Assembly (NCBI RefSeq): GCF_937871615.1
Contig: NZ_CALMPA010000017.1
Span: forward strand, 1 to 64,000
Length of the DNA: 64,000 bases
Direction: 5' to 3'
Origin: an uncultured Sphingomonas sp.
GTDB lineage: Bacteria > Pseudomonadota > Alphaproteobacteria > Sphingomonadales > Sphingomonadaceae
Positions 1 to 8,291 of this stretch are shown here, in pieces. Made by a program: the position numbers and the translations under genes. The notes under the pieces were generated by a model, which ran no database searches, was not told the origin of the DNA, and worked only from the letters and a program-made list of their open reading frames with translations. Each line of letters begins with the position of its first letter. Position 1 is the stretch's first letter.

Positions 1-210
1 TTCCGCCGCCGCAAGAGCTGCCCCTTCTCCGCGAAGGATGCGCCCCGGATCGACTATAAGGACATCCGCTTGCTCCAGGGCTTCGTCTCTGAACGTGGCA
101 AGATCGTTCCGTCGCGCATCACCAGCGTGTCGGCCAAGAAGCAGCGCGAACTCGCTCAGGCGATCAAGCGCGCGCGTCACCTGGGCCTGCTGCCCTACGT
201 CGTTAAGTAA
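1..210 (+). CDS. rpsR: 30S ribosomal protein S18, 3' part
   Basis: The window opens inside this gene; 69 codons and the TAA stop are present and the start lies to the left. The translation begins [10 protein letters not shown] and ends LGLLPYVVK, with the [11 protein letters not shown] and [10 protein letters not shown] segments typical of S18. S18 binds S6 and 16S rRNA on the platform of the small subunit. The stop is followed by GGAG and then rplI 11 bases later, the usual rpsF-rpsR-rplI order, so the two genes are surely co-transcribed. Identification is secure; only the N-terminus is missing. Confidence 0.97.
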   Translation, partial: FRRRKSCPFSAKDAPRIDYKDIRLLQGFVSERGKIVPSRITSVSAKKQRELAQAIKRARHLGLLPYVVK

Positions 211-221
211 GGAGCGCGCAC

Positions 222-815
222 ATGGACGTTATTCTGCTTGAGCGCGTCGAGAAGCTTGGCACCATCGGCGATGTGGTGAAGGTGAAGGATGGCTTCGCCC
301 GCAACTATCTGCTGCCGAACAAGAAAGCGATGCGCGCCAACGAGGCCAATCGCAAGGTGTTCGAGGCCAATCGCGCCCGGATCGAATCCGAAAACGCCAA
401 CCGTCGCGGCGATGCCGAGAAGGAAGCGAAGAACTTCAACAACGTGTCCGTGACGATCATCCGTCAGGCATCGAACACCGGCCAGCTTTACGGCTCGGTC
501 GCGGTGCGTGACATCGTCGAGGCGCTGGTTGCCGACAAGCACAAGGTCGCCAAGAGCCAGGTCGTGCTCGATCGTCCGATCAAGGCGATCGGCGTGTACG
601 AGGTGAAGGTCGCGCTTCACCCGGAAGTCGCGGTGACGGTGAAGGTCAACGTCGCGCGTTCGCCTGAGGAGGCCGAACTGCAGGCGTCGGGCGTCGATGT
701 CGCGGCGCAGATGTTCGAGGAAGGTCGCGATACCGGCGGCTTCACCGAAGATTACGATCCCAATGCGGAGCCCGGCGCCACCGCCGAGGTTCAGCCGGAG
801 GCGGAGCAGGCGTAA
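222..815 (+). CDS. rplI: 50S ribosomal protein L9
   Basis: L9 binds 23S rRNA at the base of the L1 stalk. The protein starts MDVILLERVEKLGTIGDVV and contains the L9 signature GFARNYLLPNKKA around residues 24-36. The N-terminal domain is followed by the long connecting helix (residues 40-75) and a C-terminal domain. At 197 residues it is longer than the E. coli protein (149) because of an acidic, Ala/Glu-rich tail ending EVQPEAEQA; such tails are common in alphaproteobacterial L9. The ATG is preceded by GGAG directly behind the rpsR stop. A strong hairpin terminator follows the gene. Confidence 0.98.
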   Translation: MDVILLERVEKLGTIGDVVKVKDGFARNYLLPNKKAMRANEANRKVFEANRARIESENANRRGDAEKEAKNFNNVSVTIIRQASNTGQLYGSVAVRDIVEALVADKHKVAKSQVVLDRPIKAIGVYEVKVALHPEVAVTVKVNVARSPEEAELQASGVDVAAQMFEEGRDTGGFTEDYDPNAEPGATAEVQPEAEQA

Positions 816-838
816 GCCCGCTCCCCATCAGGGACAAG

Positions 839-874
839 AAAAGGCCCGTCGGAGCGATCCGGCGGGCCTTTTCA
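839..874 (+). terminator. Rho-independent terminator after rplI
   Basis: A 15-bp stem (AAAAGGCCCG...CGGGCCTTTT, with one G-T pair) closes a GCGA loop and runs into TTTTC. It lies 24 bases behind the rplI stop and ends the ribosomal protein operon. The opposite-strand gene ends at 899, so it may also serve that gene, because the stem begins with an A-tract. Confidence 0.85.
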
Positions 875-898
875 TTGACGGTCCGAAACGCGCGCGCC

Positions 899-1249
899 TC
901 AATTATCGCAGGCGGCATAATCCCCGGCACGACAGGCGGCGACCGCGCGGCGCCATTCCGCCATTTCACGCTCATAACGCGCGCGATCGCTCGCATAGCG
1001 CGCCATGTCGCGGTCATGGTCATGAGACGCCGCCGCGTAACCGGCATCATCGCCCCTCGCGCGCACCGTGCGCCAGCGCGGCCCGGTGATCGCGGCGCCG
1101 GCCCGGACATTGAGTTGCCGTGTCTCCTCGCTGTCACGCGCGCGGGCCGCCGCGCTCCGCATCGTCGCATCGCGCGGATCATCGGCATGGGCCACGCCCG
1201 GCAGAAGCGCCGCGACCATCGCCGCGCAGATAAATCGCATATTCTTCAT
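899..1249 (-). CDS. Small exported hypothetical protein
   Basis: This 116-residue protein starts MKNMRFICAAM and has a short signal peptide with a likely cleavage after GVAHA (about residue 22). The mature part is rich in Arg, Ala, Asp and Glu and ends in a YEREMAEWRRAVAACRAGDY segment. The pair of C-terminal Cys residues (AACRAGDYAACDN) could form a disulfide in the periplasm. I recall similar small proteins from sphingomonads but know no function. An in-frame GTG 12 bases upstream is an alternative start; the ATG fits the signal peptide better. It is convergent with rplI and lies downstream of glmS in the same orientation. Confidence 0.7.
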   Translation of the reverse strand: MKNMRFICAAMVAALLPGVAHADDPRDATMRSAAARARDSEETRQLNVRAGAAITGPRWRTVRARGDDAGYAAASHDHDRDMARYASDRARYEREMAEWRRAVAACRAGDYAACDN

Positions 1250-1355
1250 TGCTGATCCCACCCCGATAACGCGGGTCGAGGCTATCAGCGGCGCGCGCGG
1301 CGCGGCAAATCGAATGCGACGAACCCCACTCGGCTCATCGCTTTCAGGCGCGGTC

Positions 1356-3179
1356 TCACTCCACCGTCACGGATTTCGCCAGGTTGCGTGGCTGATCCAC
1401 ATCCGTACCCTTCGCCACCGCGACGTGATAGGCGAGCAACTGCACCGGCACGGCATAGACCAGCGGCGCGATCAGCGGGTGCACCTTGGGCATGGTGATC
1501 GTGGCGATGCACCCCTCGCCCGCCGCCTCCACGCCATCATAATCGCTGATGAGCACCACCTTGCCGCCACGCGCCTGCACCTCCTGCATGTTGCTGACGG
1601 TCTTGTCGAACAACGGCCCGCTCGGCGCGATGACGATCACCGGCACATTCTCGTCGATCAGCGCGATCGGGCCATGCTTCATCTCGCCCGCCGCATAACC
1701 TTCGGCGTGGATGTAGCTGATTTCCTTGAGCTTCAACGCGCCTTCCAGCGCCAGCGGATAATCGGTGCCGCGCCCGAGATAGAGCACGTCGCGCGCGCCG
1801 GCGACCGCGCCCGCCATCCCCTCGATCGCCTCGTCATAGGCGAGCGCCGCATTGAGCGCGGCCGGCGCTTCGGACAGATGCTTGACGATCGCCTTTTCGT
1901 CCGCCGGGGTCAGCTTCCCCTTGGCGCGGGCGAGATTGGCGGCAAGCGCGGCAAGCACCGCGAGTTGGCAGGTGAACGCCTTGGTGGAAGCGACGCCGAT
2001 TTCCGGCCCGGCATGGGTGGGCAGCAGCAGATCCGCCTCGCGCGCCATCGAACTGGTCGGCACGTTGACCACCGCCGCGATCGTCTGCCCCTCGCTGCGC
2101 GCGTGGCGCAGCGCGGCGAGCGTATCGGCGGTCTCGCCCGACTGGCTGATGACGATCATCAGCCCGCCCGGCTCCATCACCGGCGCGCGATAGCGGAATT
2201 CGGATGCGACATCGAGATCGACCGGCACGCGCGCGAACTGCTCGAACCAGTATTTCGCGACCATCCCGGCGTAAAAACTGGTGCCGCAGGCGACGATGGT
2301 GACGCGCTTGATCGCGGACAGATCGTAATCCGGGATCGGCAACGTAACGCGATCCTCCAGCCGCTGGAGATAGGCACGCAGCGTCTGCGCGACGACGATC
2401 GGCTGCTCGTAAATCTCCTTCTGCATGAAATGGCGATGATTGCCCTTGTCGATCAGCGCCCCGGTCACGCCCGAGATGGTGATCGCGCGCTCCACCGGAT
2501 TGTTGTCGCGATCGAACACCTGCGCGCCATCGCGGGTGCAGACCACCCAATCCCCTTCATCGAGATAGGCGATGCGCTGCGTGAGCGGCGCGAGCGCCAG
2601 CGCGTCGGAGCCGAGATAGGTCTCCCCATCGCCATAGCCCACCACCAGGGGCGAGCCGAGCCGCGCGCCGATCAGCAATTCGGGATGATCGCGAAACAGG
2701 ATCGCCAGCGCGAACGCACCATGGAGGCGCGGCAGCACTTCGCTGACCGCCTCCGCCGGCGCCATCCCCGCCTCGATCTTCTCGCTCACCAGATGCGCGA
2801 CCACCTCGGTATCGGTTTCGCTGGTGAACACGCGGCCGCGTGCGATAAGTTCATCGCGCAACGCTTTGAAATTCTCGATGATTCCGTTGTGGACGACGGC
2901 GACATGATCGGTCGCGTGAGGGTGCGCGTTATTGGTCGTCGGGCCGCCATGGGTCGCCCAGCGGGTATGCGCGATGCCGACATCGCCCGGCAGCGGATTG
3001 GCGGCGAGTTCGCGCGCCAGGTTCACCAGCTTGCCCGAGGCGCGCCGGCGATCAATCGCGCCGTTGTGGACGGTGGCGACCCCGGCCGAATCATATCCGC
3101 GATATTCCAGCCGCTTCAGCCCGTCGACCAGCCGATCGGCCACGTCTTCATTGCCCAATATGCCCACAATGCCGCACAT
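1356..3179 (-). CDS. glmS: Glutamine--fructose-6-phosphate aminotransferase (isomerizing)
   Basis: GlmS converts fructose-6-phosphate and glutamine to glucosamine-6-phosphate, the first step towards UDP-GlcNAc for peptidoglycan and LPS. The 607 residues match the family length. Cys2 (MCGIVGILG) is the N-terminal nucleophile of the class II glutaminase domain (about 1-220). Two SIS sugar-isomerase domains follow, with the VACGTSFYAG and SQSGETADT motifs. The C-terminus KSVTVE is standard for GlmS. The gene lies 43 bases behind glmU on the same strand, so the two steps of the pathway are probably co-transcribed. No glmS ribozyme is expected or seen in the short gap. Confidence 0.98.
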   Translation of the reverse strand: MCGIVGILGNEDVADRLVDGLKRLEYRGYDSAGVATVHNGAIDRRRASGKLVNLARELAANPLPGDVGIAHTRWATHGGPTTNNAHPHATDHVAVVHNGIIENFKALRDELIARGRVFTSETDTEVVAHLVSEKIEAGMAPAEAVSEVLPRLHGAFALAILFRDHPELLIGARLGSPLVVGYGDGETYLGSDALALAPLTQRIAYLDEGDWVVCTRDGAQVFDRDNNPVERAITISGVTGALIDKGNHRHFMQKEIYEQPIVVAQTLRAYLQRLEDRVTLPIPDYDLSAIKRVTIVACGTSFYAGMVAKYWFEQFARVPVDLDVASEFRYRAPVMEPGGLMIVISQSGETADTLAALRHARSEGQTIAAVVNVPTSSMAREADLLLPTHAGPEIGVASTKAFTCQLAVLAALAANLARAKGKLTPADEKAIVKHLSEAPAALNAALAYDEAIEGMAGAVAGARDVLYLGRGTDYPLALEGALKLKEISYIHAEGYAAGEMKHGPIALIDENVPVIVIAPSGPLFDKTVSNMQEVQARGGKVVLISDYDGVEAAGEGCIATITMPKVHPLIAPLVYAVPVQLLAYHVAVAKGTDVDQPRNLAKSVTVE

Positions 3180-3222
3180 GACTGCCTCGATCTTCCTAAA
3201 GTGTTCGGTTTTATTCAGGTGG

Positions 3223-4593
3223 TTATTTGGCCGCTTTCTTGCGCGCCGTCATCTGCTGACGGAAACGCGCCGCCCAGCCGGGCTTTTCTTCCTGCGGCGG
3301 GCGGACGAGCGCGAGCGCATCCGCGCTCACATCGCGCGTCACCACCGCGCCCGCGCCCACGATCGCGCCGTCACCGATCGTCACCGGCGCTACCAGCGCG
3401 GAGTTGGAGCCGATGAATGCCCCCGCGCCGATCTTCGTGCGATATTTGAAGAATCCATCATAATTGCAGGTAATCGTTCCGGCGCCGATATTGGCACCGG
3501 CGCCGATTTCCGCATCGCCGAGATAGCTGAGATGGTTCGCCTTGGCGCCTTCGCCAAGCACCGCCTTCTTCATCTCCACGAAATTGCCAACGCGCGATTT
3601 CGCCTCCATCACCGCGCCGGGCCGCAGTCGCGCATAGGGGCCGACCGAGCAGCCCGCGCCCACCCGCGCCCCTTCGATATGGCTGAAGGCATGGACCGTG
3701 GCCCCGTCCGCCACCGTCACGCCGGGGCCGAACACGACGTTCGGCTCGATCGTCACATCGCGACCGATCACCGTGTCATAAGCGAACCACACGGTTTCGG
3801 GCGCGATCAGCGTCGCGCCATCGGCCATCGCCTGCGCGCGCCGGCGCTCCTGCCAGGCCCGCTCCACGATCGCCAGTTCGGCGCGACTGTTCACGCCGGC
3901 AACCTGCGCCTCATCCGTTTCGATCACGGCGGAAGCGCGCCCGTCGGCTGCGGCCAGCATGACGATATCGGGAAGGTAGAATTCGCCCGCCGCATTATTG
4001 TTGTCCACCCGCGCGAGCAGCCCGAACAGATCCGCCGCGCGCACCGCCATCAGGCCGGAATTGCAAAGCGTTACCGCCCGTTCCTCCGATGTCGCGTCCT
4101 TGAACTCGACCATTTTCGCGATCCGCCCGTCGTCGTCCGCGATGATCCGGCCATAGGCGCCCGCATCCGACGGGCGGAAGCCGAGCACCACCGTCGCGGG
4201 CCGATCCGCGGCATGGAGCCGATCGAGCATCCGCCGCATCGTTTCGCTGCCGATCAGCGGCACATCGCCGTAGAGTATCAGCACATCGCCCGCGAACCCG
4301 CCGAGCGCCGCCTCCGCCTGATGCACCGCATGGCCGGTGCCGAGTTGTTCCGCCTGATGCGCCACCGTCGCCCCGATCGGCGTGACCGCGGCCTCCACCT
4401 GCTCGCGCCCGGCCCCGACCACGACCACGGTGCGCGCGGGAGCGAGCGCCGCCACGCTATCCAGCAGATGCAGCAGCATCGCCCGCCCGGCGAGCGGGTG
4501 CAGCACCTTGTGCAGATCGGATTTCATCCGCGTCCCCTTGCCGGCGGCAAGGACGATTGCGGCGATTGGGGCGGGGATCGGTCTGTCGTTCAT
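3223..4593 (-). CDS. glmU: Bifunctional GlcNAc-1-P uridyltransferase / GlcN-1-P acetyltransferase
   Basis: GlmU acetylates glucosamine-1-phosphate and then adds UMP to give UDP-GlcNAc. The N-terminal pyrophosphorylase domain has AAIVLAAGKGTRMKS (about residues 11-25) and the YGDVPLI motif. The C-terminal half is a left-handed beta-helix made of hexapeptide repeats (for example IGAGANIGAGTITCNYDG near residue 365). Length is 456 residues, as usual. It is the first gene of the glmU-glmS pair and is divergent from the HAD phosphatase gene, whose ATG lies 62 bases away, so the short gap must hold promoters for both directions. Confidence 0.98.
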   Translation of the reverse strand: MNDRPIPAPIAAIVLAAGKGTRMKSDLHKVLHPLAGRAMLLHLLDSVAALAPARTVVVVGAGREQVEAAVTPIGATVAHQAEQLGTGHAVHQAEAALGGFAGDVLILYGDVPLIGSETMRRMLDRLHAADRPATVVLGFRPSDAGAYGRIIADDDGRIAKMVEFKDATSEERAVTLCNSGLMAVRAADLFGLLARVDNNNAAGEFYLPDIVMLAAADGRASAVIETDEAQVAGVNSRAELAIVERAWQERRRAQAMADGATLIAPETVWFAYDTVIGRDVTIEPNVVFGPGVTVADGATVHAFSHIEGARVGAGCSVGPYARLRPGAVMEAKSRVGNFVEMKKAVLGEGAKANHLSYLGDAEIGAGANIGAGTITCNYDGFFKYRTKIGAGAFIGSNSALVAPVTIGDGAIVGAGAVVTRDVSADALALVRPPQEEKPGWAARFRQQMTARKKAAK

Positions 4594-4655
4594 GAAGCGC
4601 GCTTTCGCATTGGATGCTTGCCATTTCCAGTGTGCTGCTGTCTGGCGCCTGTCTG

Positions 4656-5318
4656 ATGAATGTTTTTCCGTTCACAATCGTCGGCTTCGATCTCGACGGC
4701 ACCTTGCTTGATACCAGCGCCGATCTGGCGGCGGCGGTGAATCACGCGCTCGCGGTGGATGGCCGCGCGCCGGTCCCCGCCGATGCGGTCCGCGCGATGA
4801 TCGGCGGCGGCGCGCGGCGGATGCTCGCGCAGGCGCTCAGCGTGACCGGCGGATGCGACGCGGCGACGCTGGAGCGGCTGTTTCCGGTGCTGCTCGATTT
4901 CTACGCGGCGAATCTGGTGGTCGATACCGCGCCTTTTCCGGGCATGATCGCCGCGCTCGATGCGCTGGCGGCGCTGAACGTCACGCTCGCGGTGATGACC
5001 AACAAGCGGGAGGATTTCGCCCGCCCGATCCTCGACGCGCTTGGCCTCACCAGCCGCTTCGCCACGATAATCGGAGGGGACACGCTTGGCGTCGCCAAGC
5101 CCTCGCCAGTGCCGATCGAGGAGATGATCGCGCGCTGCGGGGGTGGCCGCGCGGCGTTCGTCGGCGATTCGAGCTTTGATGTGGATGCCGCTCATGCCGC
5201 CGGGATACCCGCCGTCGCCTGTGCGTTCGGCTTCCTCAACCAGCCTGTCGAAACGCTTGGCGCGGAAGCGGTGATCGCGCATTTCGACGAGCTTGTCCCA
5301 GCGCTTGAGAGATTATGA
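4656..5318 (+). CDS. gph: HAD-family phosphatase, phosphoglycolate phosphatase-like
   Basis: The protein (220 residues) starts MNVFPFTIVGFDLDGTLLDT; the DxDGT motif holds the nucleophilic Asp of the haloacid dehalogenase superfamily. Motif II (AVMTNKRED), the Lys region (GVAKPSP) and motif III/IV (FVGDSSFDVDAA) follow in order. This arrangement with an alpha-helical cap fits Gph, which removes 2-phosphoglycolate formed by DNA repair or oxygenase side reactions. The closely related pyrophosphatase or PpaX-like roles cannot be excluded. An upstream in-frame start at 4614 would add 14 residues without similarity, so the ATG at 4656 is chosen. The 3' end overlaps the next gene by four bases. Confidence 0.85.
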   Translation: MNVFPFTIVGFDLDGTLLDTSADLAAAVNHALAVDGRAPVPADAVRAMIGGGARRMLAQALSVTGGCDAATLERLFPVLLDFYAANLVVDTAPFPGMIAALDALAALNVTLAVMTNKREDFARPILDALGLTSRFATIIGGDTLGVAKPSPVPIEEMIARCGGGRAAFVGDSSFDVDAAHAAGIPAVACAFGFLNQPVETLGAEAVIAHFDELVPALERL

Positions 5319-5674
5319 CCCATCAAGAACGCCTGACCTTCTGGCGATTGCTGCTCGCGGTCGCGCTGACTTTCGCGATAACGATGGCGTTGCTGCCGCA
5401 GCCGCCCGCGCTCCCGGTCGGCGACAAATGGCAGCATATGGCCGCGTTCGGCACGCTGACGGTGCTTTCGATCCTCGCCTATCCGCGAGCATCCTTGCTC
5501 CAGGTGGGCGAGCGGCTCTCCTTCCTCGGCGCGATGATCGAGCTGGTCCAGTCGCTCCCCGTGCTGCATCGCGATTGCGATATCATGGACTGGGTGGCGG
5601 ATACCGTCGTCATCATCGGGGTGATCGCGGTCGTCGTTGTCTTCAGGCATTTCCGGGGCGACGCCAGGCTTTGA
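5315..5674 (+). CDS. VanZ-like small membrane protein
   Basis: This 119-residue protein has three or four hydrophobic segments (about 10-30, 40-60, 65-80 and 92-112). The pattern DKWQHMAAFGTL, then AMIELVQSLPVLHRDCDIMDWVAD, is the VanZ-like arrangement of a conserved D-K-x-x-H, an E-x-x-Q and a final D-x-x-A-D. The biochemical role of VanZ-like proteins is not well established. The ATG overlaps the phosphatase stop (ATGA), indicating translational coupling. Its last 32 bases overlap the 3' end of the convergent nucleotidyltransferase gene. Confidence 0.75.
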   Translation: MTHQERLTFWRLLLAVALTFAITMALLPQPPALPVGDKWQHMAAFGTLTVLSILAYPRASLLQVGERLSFLGAMIELVQSLPVLHRDCDIMDWVADTVVIIGVIAVVVVFRHFRGDARL

Positions 5675-6668
5675 TCCACAAATGCCGCGCCAGCATGGCG
5701 GGCGGCATCCGCAGCCAGTGTGAGCGGACGTAAAAGGCCAGGCGCGTCGCCGGGCGCGTTCCCCGGCCCCAGCCATCGCGCGCGAGCAGGCGACGGCACG
5801 CCAGCGCGTCGAAGCCCGGCTCGGCCTGTTCATTCGCAATCGGCGTGTCAAACAGCCGATGCGCCAGCCTCAGCGCCCGCGCCACCGCGCGCGCCGCCTG
5901 ATGTTCCGCCGCCCGCGCACGGAGCTTCGCGAGATAATCGCCGTCCCGCCCCACGAACTCGCGCACCAGCCGGTCGATATCCCACAGGTTGCGCAAGCCC
6001 CCGGACAAGTCGCCATCGCCGAACAGATGGATCGCGGCATGGATCACCATATCCTCCGCAGACAGGATCGACAGGCCGCCACCGAGCGGCGGCGCCGCCG
6101 CGATCAGCTTCTCCGCATCGGGCCGCGCGCGCGCGGTGAGCGGCAGGATCGTGTGGTGGACATCAATCATCCGATCGCGATCGCGGTGGATCAGCGGAGG
6201 CAGTTCATGCATCCAGCGGCGGTAATATGCGTCGTCATAAGGATCGGGCTTCACCCATTCCCAGCCCGCGCCGAGCAGCGCCGCCTCGACATCATCGAGC
6301 GCCGCGCGCGGCACGAGGATATCGAGATCGCCGATATGCCGCCCCCGCCCCGCGTCCAGCCCCGCCGCGACAAAGGCGGTGCCCTTGAGCAGGGCCACCG
6401 GGCAACCGAGCGGCGCCAGCGCGCGGCGCGCCATCTCCGCTTCCCACAGCGCCTGCCGCCGCCCCTCCTCCGCCGACTGGATCGCCGCCGCGAGAATCGC
6501 CTCGGCGCGCGGTGGCACGGGCAATCCACGCAGCCGGAACGCGAGCGAGCCGATCAGCAACTCGGCCCGCGCCACCGCGATCACCTCTACCCATTGCGCC
6601 GGATCGAGCGCCCCCGCCGCCTCAGGCGCGGCGAGCAGCCGGCACAGCAGCGCCGCCGCGCGGCTCAT
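5643..6668 (-). CDS. Nucleotidyltransferase-family protein of the HprK-related cassette
   Basis: The 341-residue protein carries a nucleotidyltransferase-fold core: ALLKGTAFVAAGLD (about 92-105) followed by GRHIGDLDILV (109-119) with two Asp residues in the position of the metal ligands, and later DVHHTIL. This matches the uncharacterised nucleotidyltransferase family I know as PF14907. The C-terminal third is Arg- and Trp-rich. It is the last gene of a four-gene unit; its ATG overlaps the kinase stop by four bases. Family members occur beside HprK-related kinases, so I infer that it modifies the same unknown target. Substrate and nucleotide are unknown. Confidence 0.75.
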   Translation of the reverse strand: MSRAAALLCRLLAAPEAAGALDPAQWVEVIAVARAELLIGSLAFRLRGLPVPPRAEAILAAAIQSAEEGRRQALWEAEMARRALAPLGCPVALLKGTAFVAAGLDAGRGRHIGDLDILVPRAALDDVEAALLGAGWEWVKPDPYDDAYYRRWMHELPPLIHRDRDRMIDVHHTILPLTARARPDAEKLIAAAPPLGGGLSILSAEDMVIHAAIHLFGDGDLSGGLRNLWDIDRLVREFVGRDGDYLAKLRARAAEHQAARAVARALRLAHRLFDTPIANEQAEPGFDALACRRLLARDGWGRGTRPATRLAFYVRSHWLRMPPAMLARHLWIKAWRRPGNA

Positions 6669-7516
6669 GCCACCGCCTCGATCGCCGCGATCGCGCTATC
6701 CGCATCGGGATAATCGAGCGCGATCGCCGGCACCGCCCGCACGAAGCGGGTGAGCGCATCGAAGCCGCGCTCACCCAGCGCGACATAATTGGTGGAAGCC
6801 TGCGTCAGCCGCACGAACGCTTCGCTCGCGCCCACCTGGCGCATTTCACTCGCGAACCCGAAACGCGGGAACATCAGAGAGGCCGGGCGCGCTGGCGCAT
6901 CCATCGCCGCAATCGCGGCGGCATCGGGAACGAGGTGGCGGATATCGCCCTTGGGCGTCCCACGCATCAACGGGCCGAACCGCGCGTCGGGCAAGGCCGC
7001 GCGCACCACGTCGATCGCGGCGTTCTTCAGGCTGACCAGCCGGGGAAAGGCGTGGAGCAGCCCCGTTTCGGGATCGAGCAGCGCGAATTCGTCGCCCATC
7101 AGCCGCCAGCCGCGCGTCGCGAGCAATGCCGCCAGCGTCGATTTCCCCGCGCCGGATTCGCCCGTCAGCACGATCACCCGCCCGTCCCGCTCCACTGTCG
7201 CCGCGTGGAGCAACAGGAAGCGCCGCTCGCCGAGCGCAAGTTGCAGATTCATCGCCATTTCAGCAGCCAGAAGCCCGTGCGCCAGCGGCAATGGCGCGGC
7301 ATCGGGCAGCATATAATCCCCCGCGATCGCCACCGACGGCCGAACGAAGCGCCGCCATGGCCGCGTCGCGCAAAGGCGCACGCTATAATCGGGAATGCCG
7401 TCCACCGGCGCGGGATAATCGGCATAGAGCGCGCGCAATTGCGCGATCGGCGCGCGCCAGTGCGATCCCACGCGGAACGATGCCGGCCCGATGCGGACGG
7501 AGAAGACGTGCCTCAT
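6665..7516 (-). CDS. HprK-related kinase A
   Basis: A P-loop GESGAGKST at residues 119-127 sits after a LLLHAATVERDGR segment, and MGDEFALLD at 140-148 resembles Walker B. This is the layout of the catalytic domain of HPr kinase/phosphorylase, but at 283 residues with a different N-terminal part and without an HPr gene beside it. I recognise it as the HprK-related kinase A type that is encoded with a PqqD-like protein and a nucleotidyltransferase. The protein substrate is unknown; the small Tat-exported protein of the same operon is a candidate. It overlaps both neighbours by four bases (ATGA), so the cassette is tightly coupled. Confidence 0.8.
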   Translation of the reverse strand: MRHVFSVRIGPASFRVGSHWRAPIAQLRALYADYPAPVDGIPDYSVRLCATRPWRRFVRPSVAIAGDYMLPDAAPLPLAHGLLAAEMAMNLQLALGERRFLLLHAATVERDGRVIVLTGESGAGKSTLAALLATRGWRLMGDEFALLDPETGLLHAFPRLVSLKNAAIDVVRAALPDARFGPLMRGTPKGDIRHLVPDAAAIAAMDAPARPASLMFPRFGFASEMRQVGASEAFVRLTQASTNYVALGERGFDALTRFVRAVPAIALDYPDADSAIAAIEAVA

Positions 7517-7776
7517 CCCGCCTCGATCAGCCCGGCGCCGACCAGTTCGTCGAGCCGCTCGGTTAGCGCCGCGCGCTCATCGGCGGCGAGGCCGAACGCA
7601 TCGGCCAGCGCATCCAGCGTGCGCCATTCGCCGGCCATCGCCTCCAGCAATTCGGGCACCGGCGCGATGACGATATGGGTGATGCCCGATGCGCGCTGAT
7701 AGATGGCGGTCAGATCGTCGAGCGGCGCGATGCGCAGGCCATCGGGCGCGGGCGCGCGATAGCGCGTCGCGGCCAT
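7513..7776 (-). CDS. PqqD-like protein of the HprK-related cassette
   Basis: This small protein (87 residues) starts MAATRYRAPAPDGLRIAPLD and has the PqqD-like pattern of a short beta N-terminus followed by a winged-helix-like region (LDALADAFGL, LTERLDELVGAGLIE). PqqD proteins bind precursor peptides and present them to modifying enzymes; that role here is inference. The ATG at 7776 is chosen because it lies seven bases after the stop of the upstream gene; the longer reading frame would run back into that gene and has no similarity. Its stop overlaps the kinase start. Confidence 0.75.
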   Translation of the reverse strand: MAATRYRAPAPDGLRIAPLDDLTAIYQRASGITHIVIAPVPELLEAMAGEWRTLDALADAFGLAADERAALTERLDELVGAGLIEAG

Positions 7777-7783
7777 CGCGCGT

Positions 7784-8197
7784 TTATTTCCGCAGCATCT
7801 GGAGCGAGGCGAAACAGGTGAAGCCCGCCGTCCCGCGCTGCAACCGCCCGACATATTTCATATAAGCGCGGCTGCGTTCGTAATCGACACCGGGCAGATT
7901 GCCCCCGCTCGCCATCGCGCGGCGCACATCCTCGCCGCTGAGCGGGCGGACCGGCGGCGCGAAGGCGTTTCTGGTGCCCGCCGGCACGACATTGCCGTTG
8001 GCGTCGATGAAGCCGCCCGCGCGGCTTGGATCGGGCACGGGAATTTCGCAGGTGAGAACCGAGCCAGCCGTCTGCGCCAGCGCCGGGCGGATCGAGACGA
8101 CCGCCGCCGCCCCCGCCGCACCGAGCATCAGCGCGCGCCGCCGCGTGGCGCCTTCGGCACGCGCTTCGTCGTCGGCGATGTCTTTCCCGTCGTTCAT
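7784..8197 (-). CDS. Tat-exported small protein heading the HprK-related cassette
   Basis: The 137-residue product has an acidic N-terminus, then TRRRALMLGAAGAAAVV (about 18-34), which fits a twin-arginine signal, and a cleavage site after RPALA. The mature part of about 95 residues has two Cys (VLTCEIP near its start and GFTCFAS near its end) and a C-terminus ASLQMLRK. I know no characterised homologue. As the first gene of the operon, with a PqqD-like partner, it could be the substrate of the kinase and nucleotidyltransferase, although cytoplasmic modification before Tat export would then be needed. An upstream in-frame ATG at 8218 gives seven more residues; 8197 is preferred. Confidence 0.7.
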   Translation of the reverse strand: MNDGKDIADDEARAEGATRRRALMLGAAGAAAVVSIRPALAQTAGSVLTCEIPVPDPSRAGGFIDANGNVVPAGTRNAFAPPVRPLSGEDVRRAMASGGNLPGVDYERSRAYMKYVGRLQRGTAGFTCFASLQMLRK

Positions 8198-8291
8198 CAC
8201 GCTTATGCAGTTCCACAATCGGCGCGATCAGACAAGCCGCGCCGCCGAACCGTATCGCACAGGGACGTTTACGATCTCCTTCACCCCCCGG

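Noticed and set aside
1068-3416. A 782-residue plus-strand open frame opposite glmS
   Set aside because: It is antisense to an intact glmS, its translation is Arg/His-rich without domains, and such frames are usual in GC-rich genomes.
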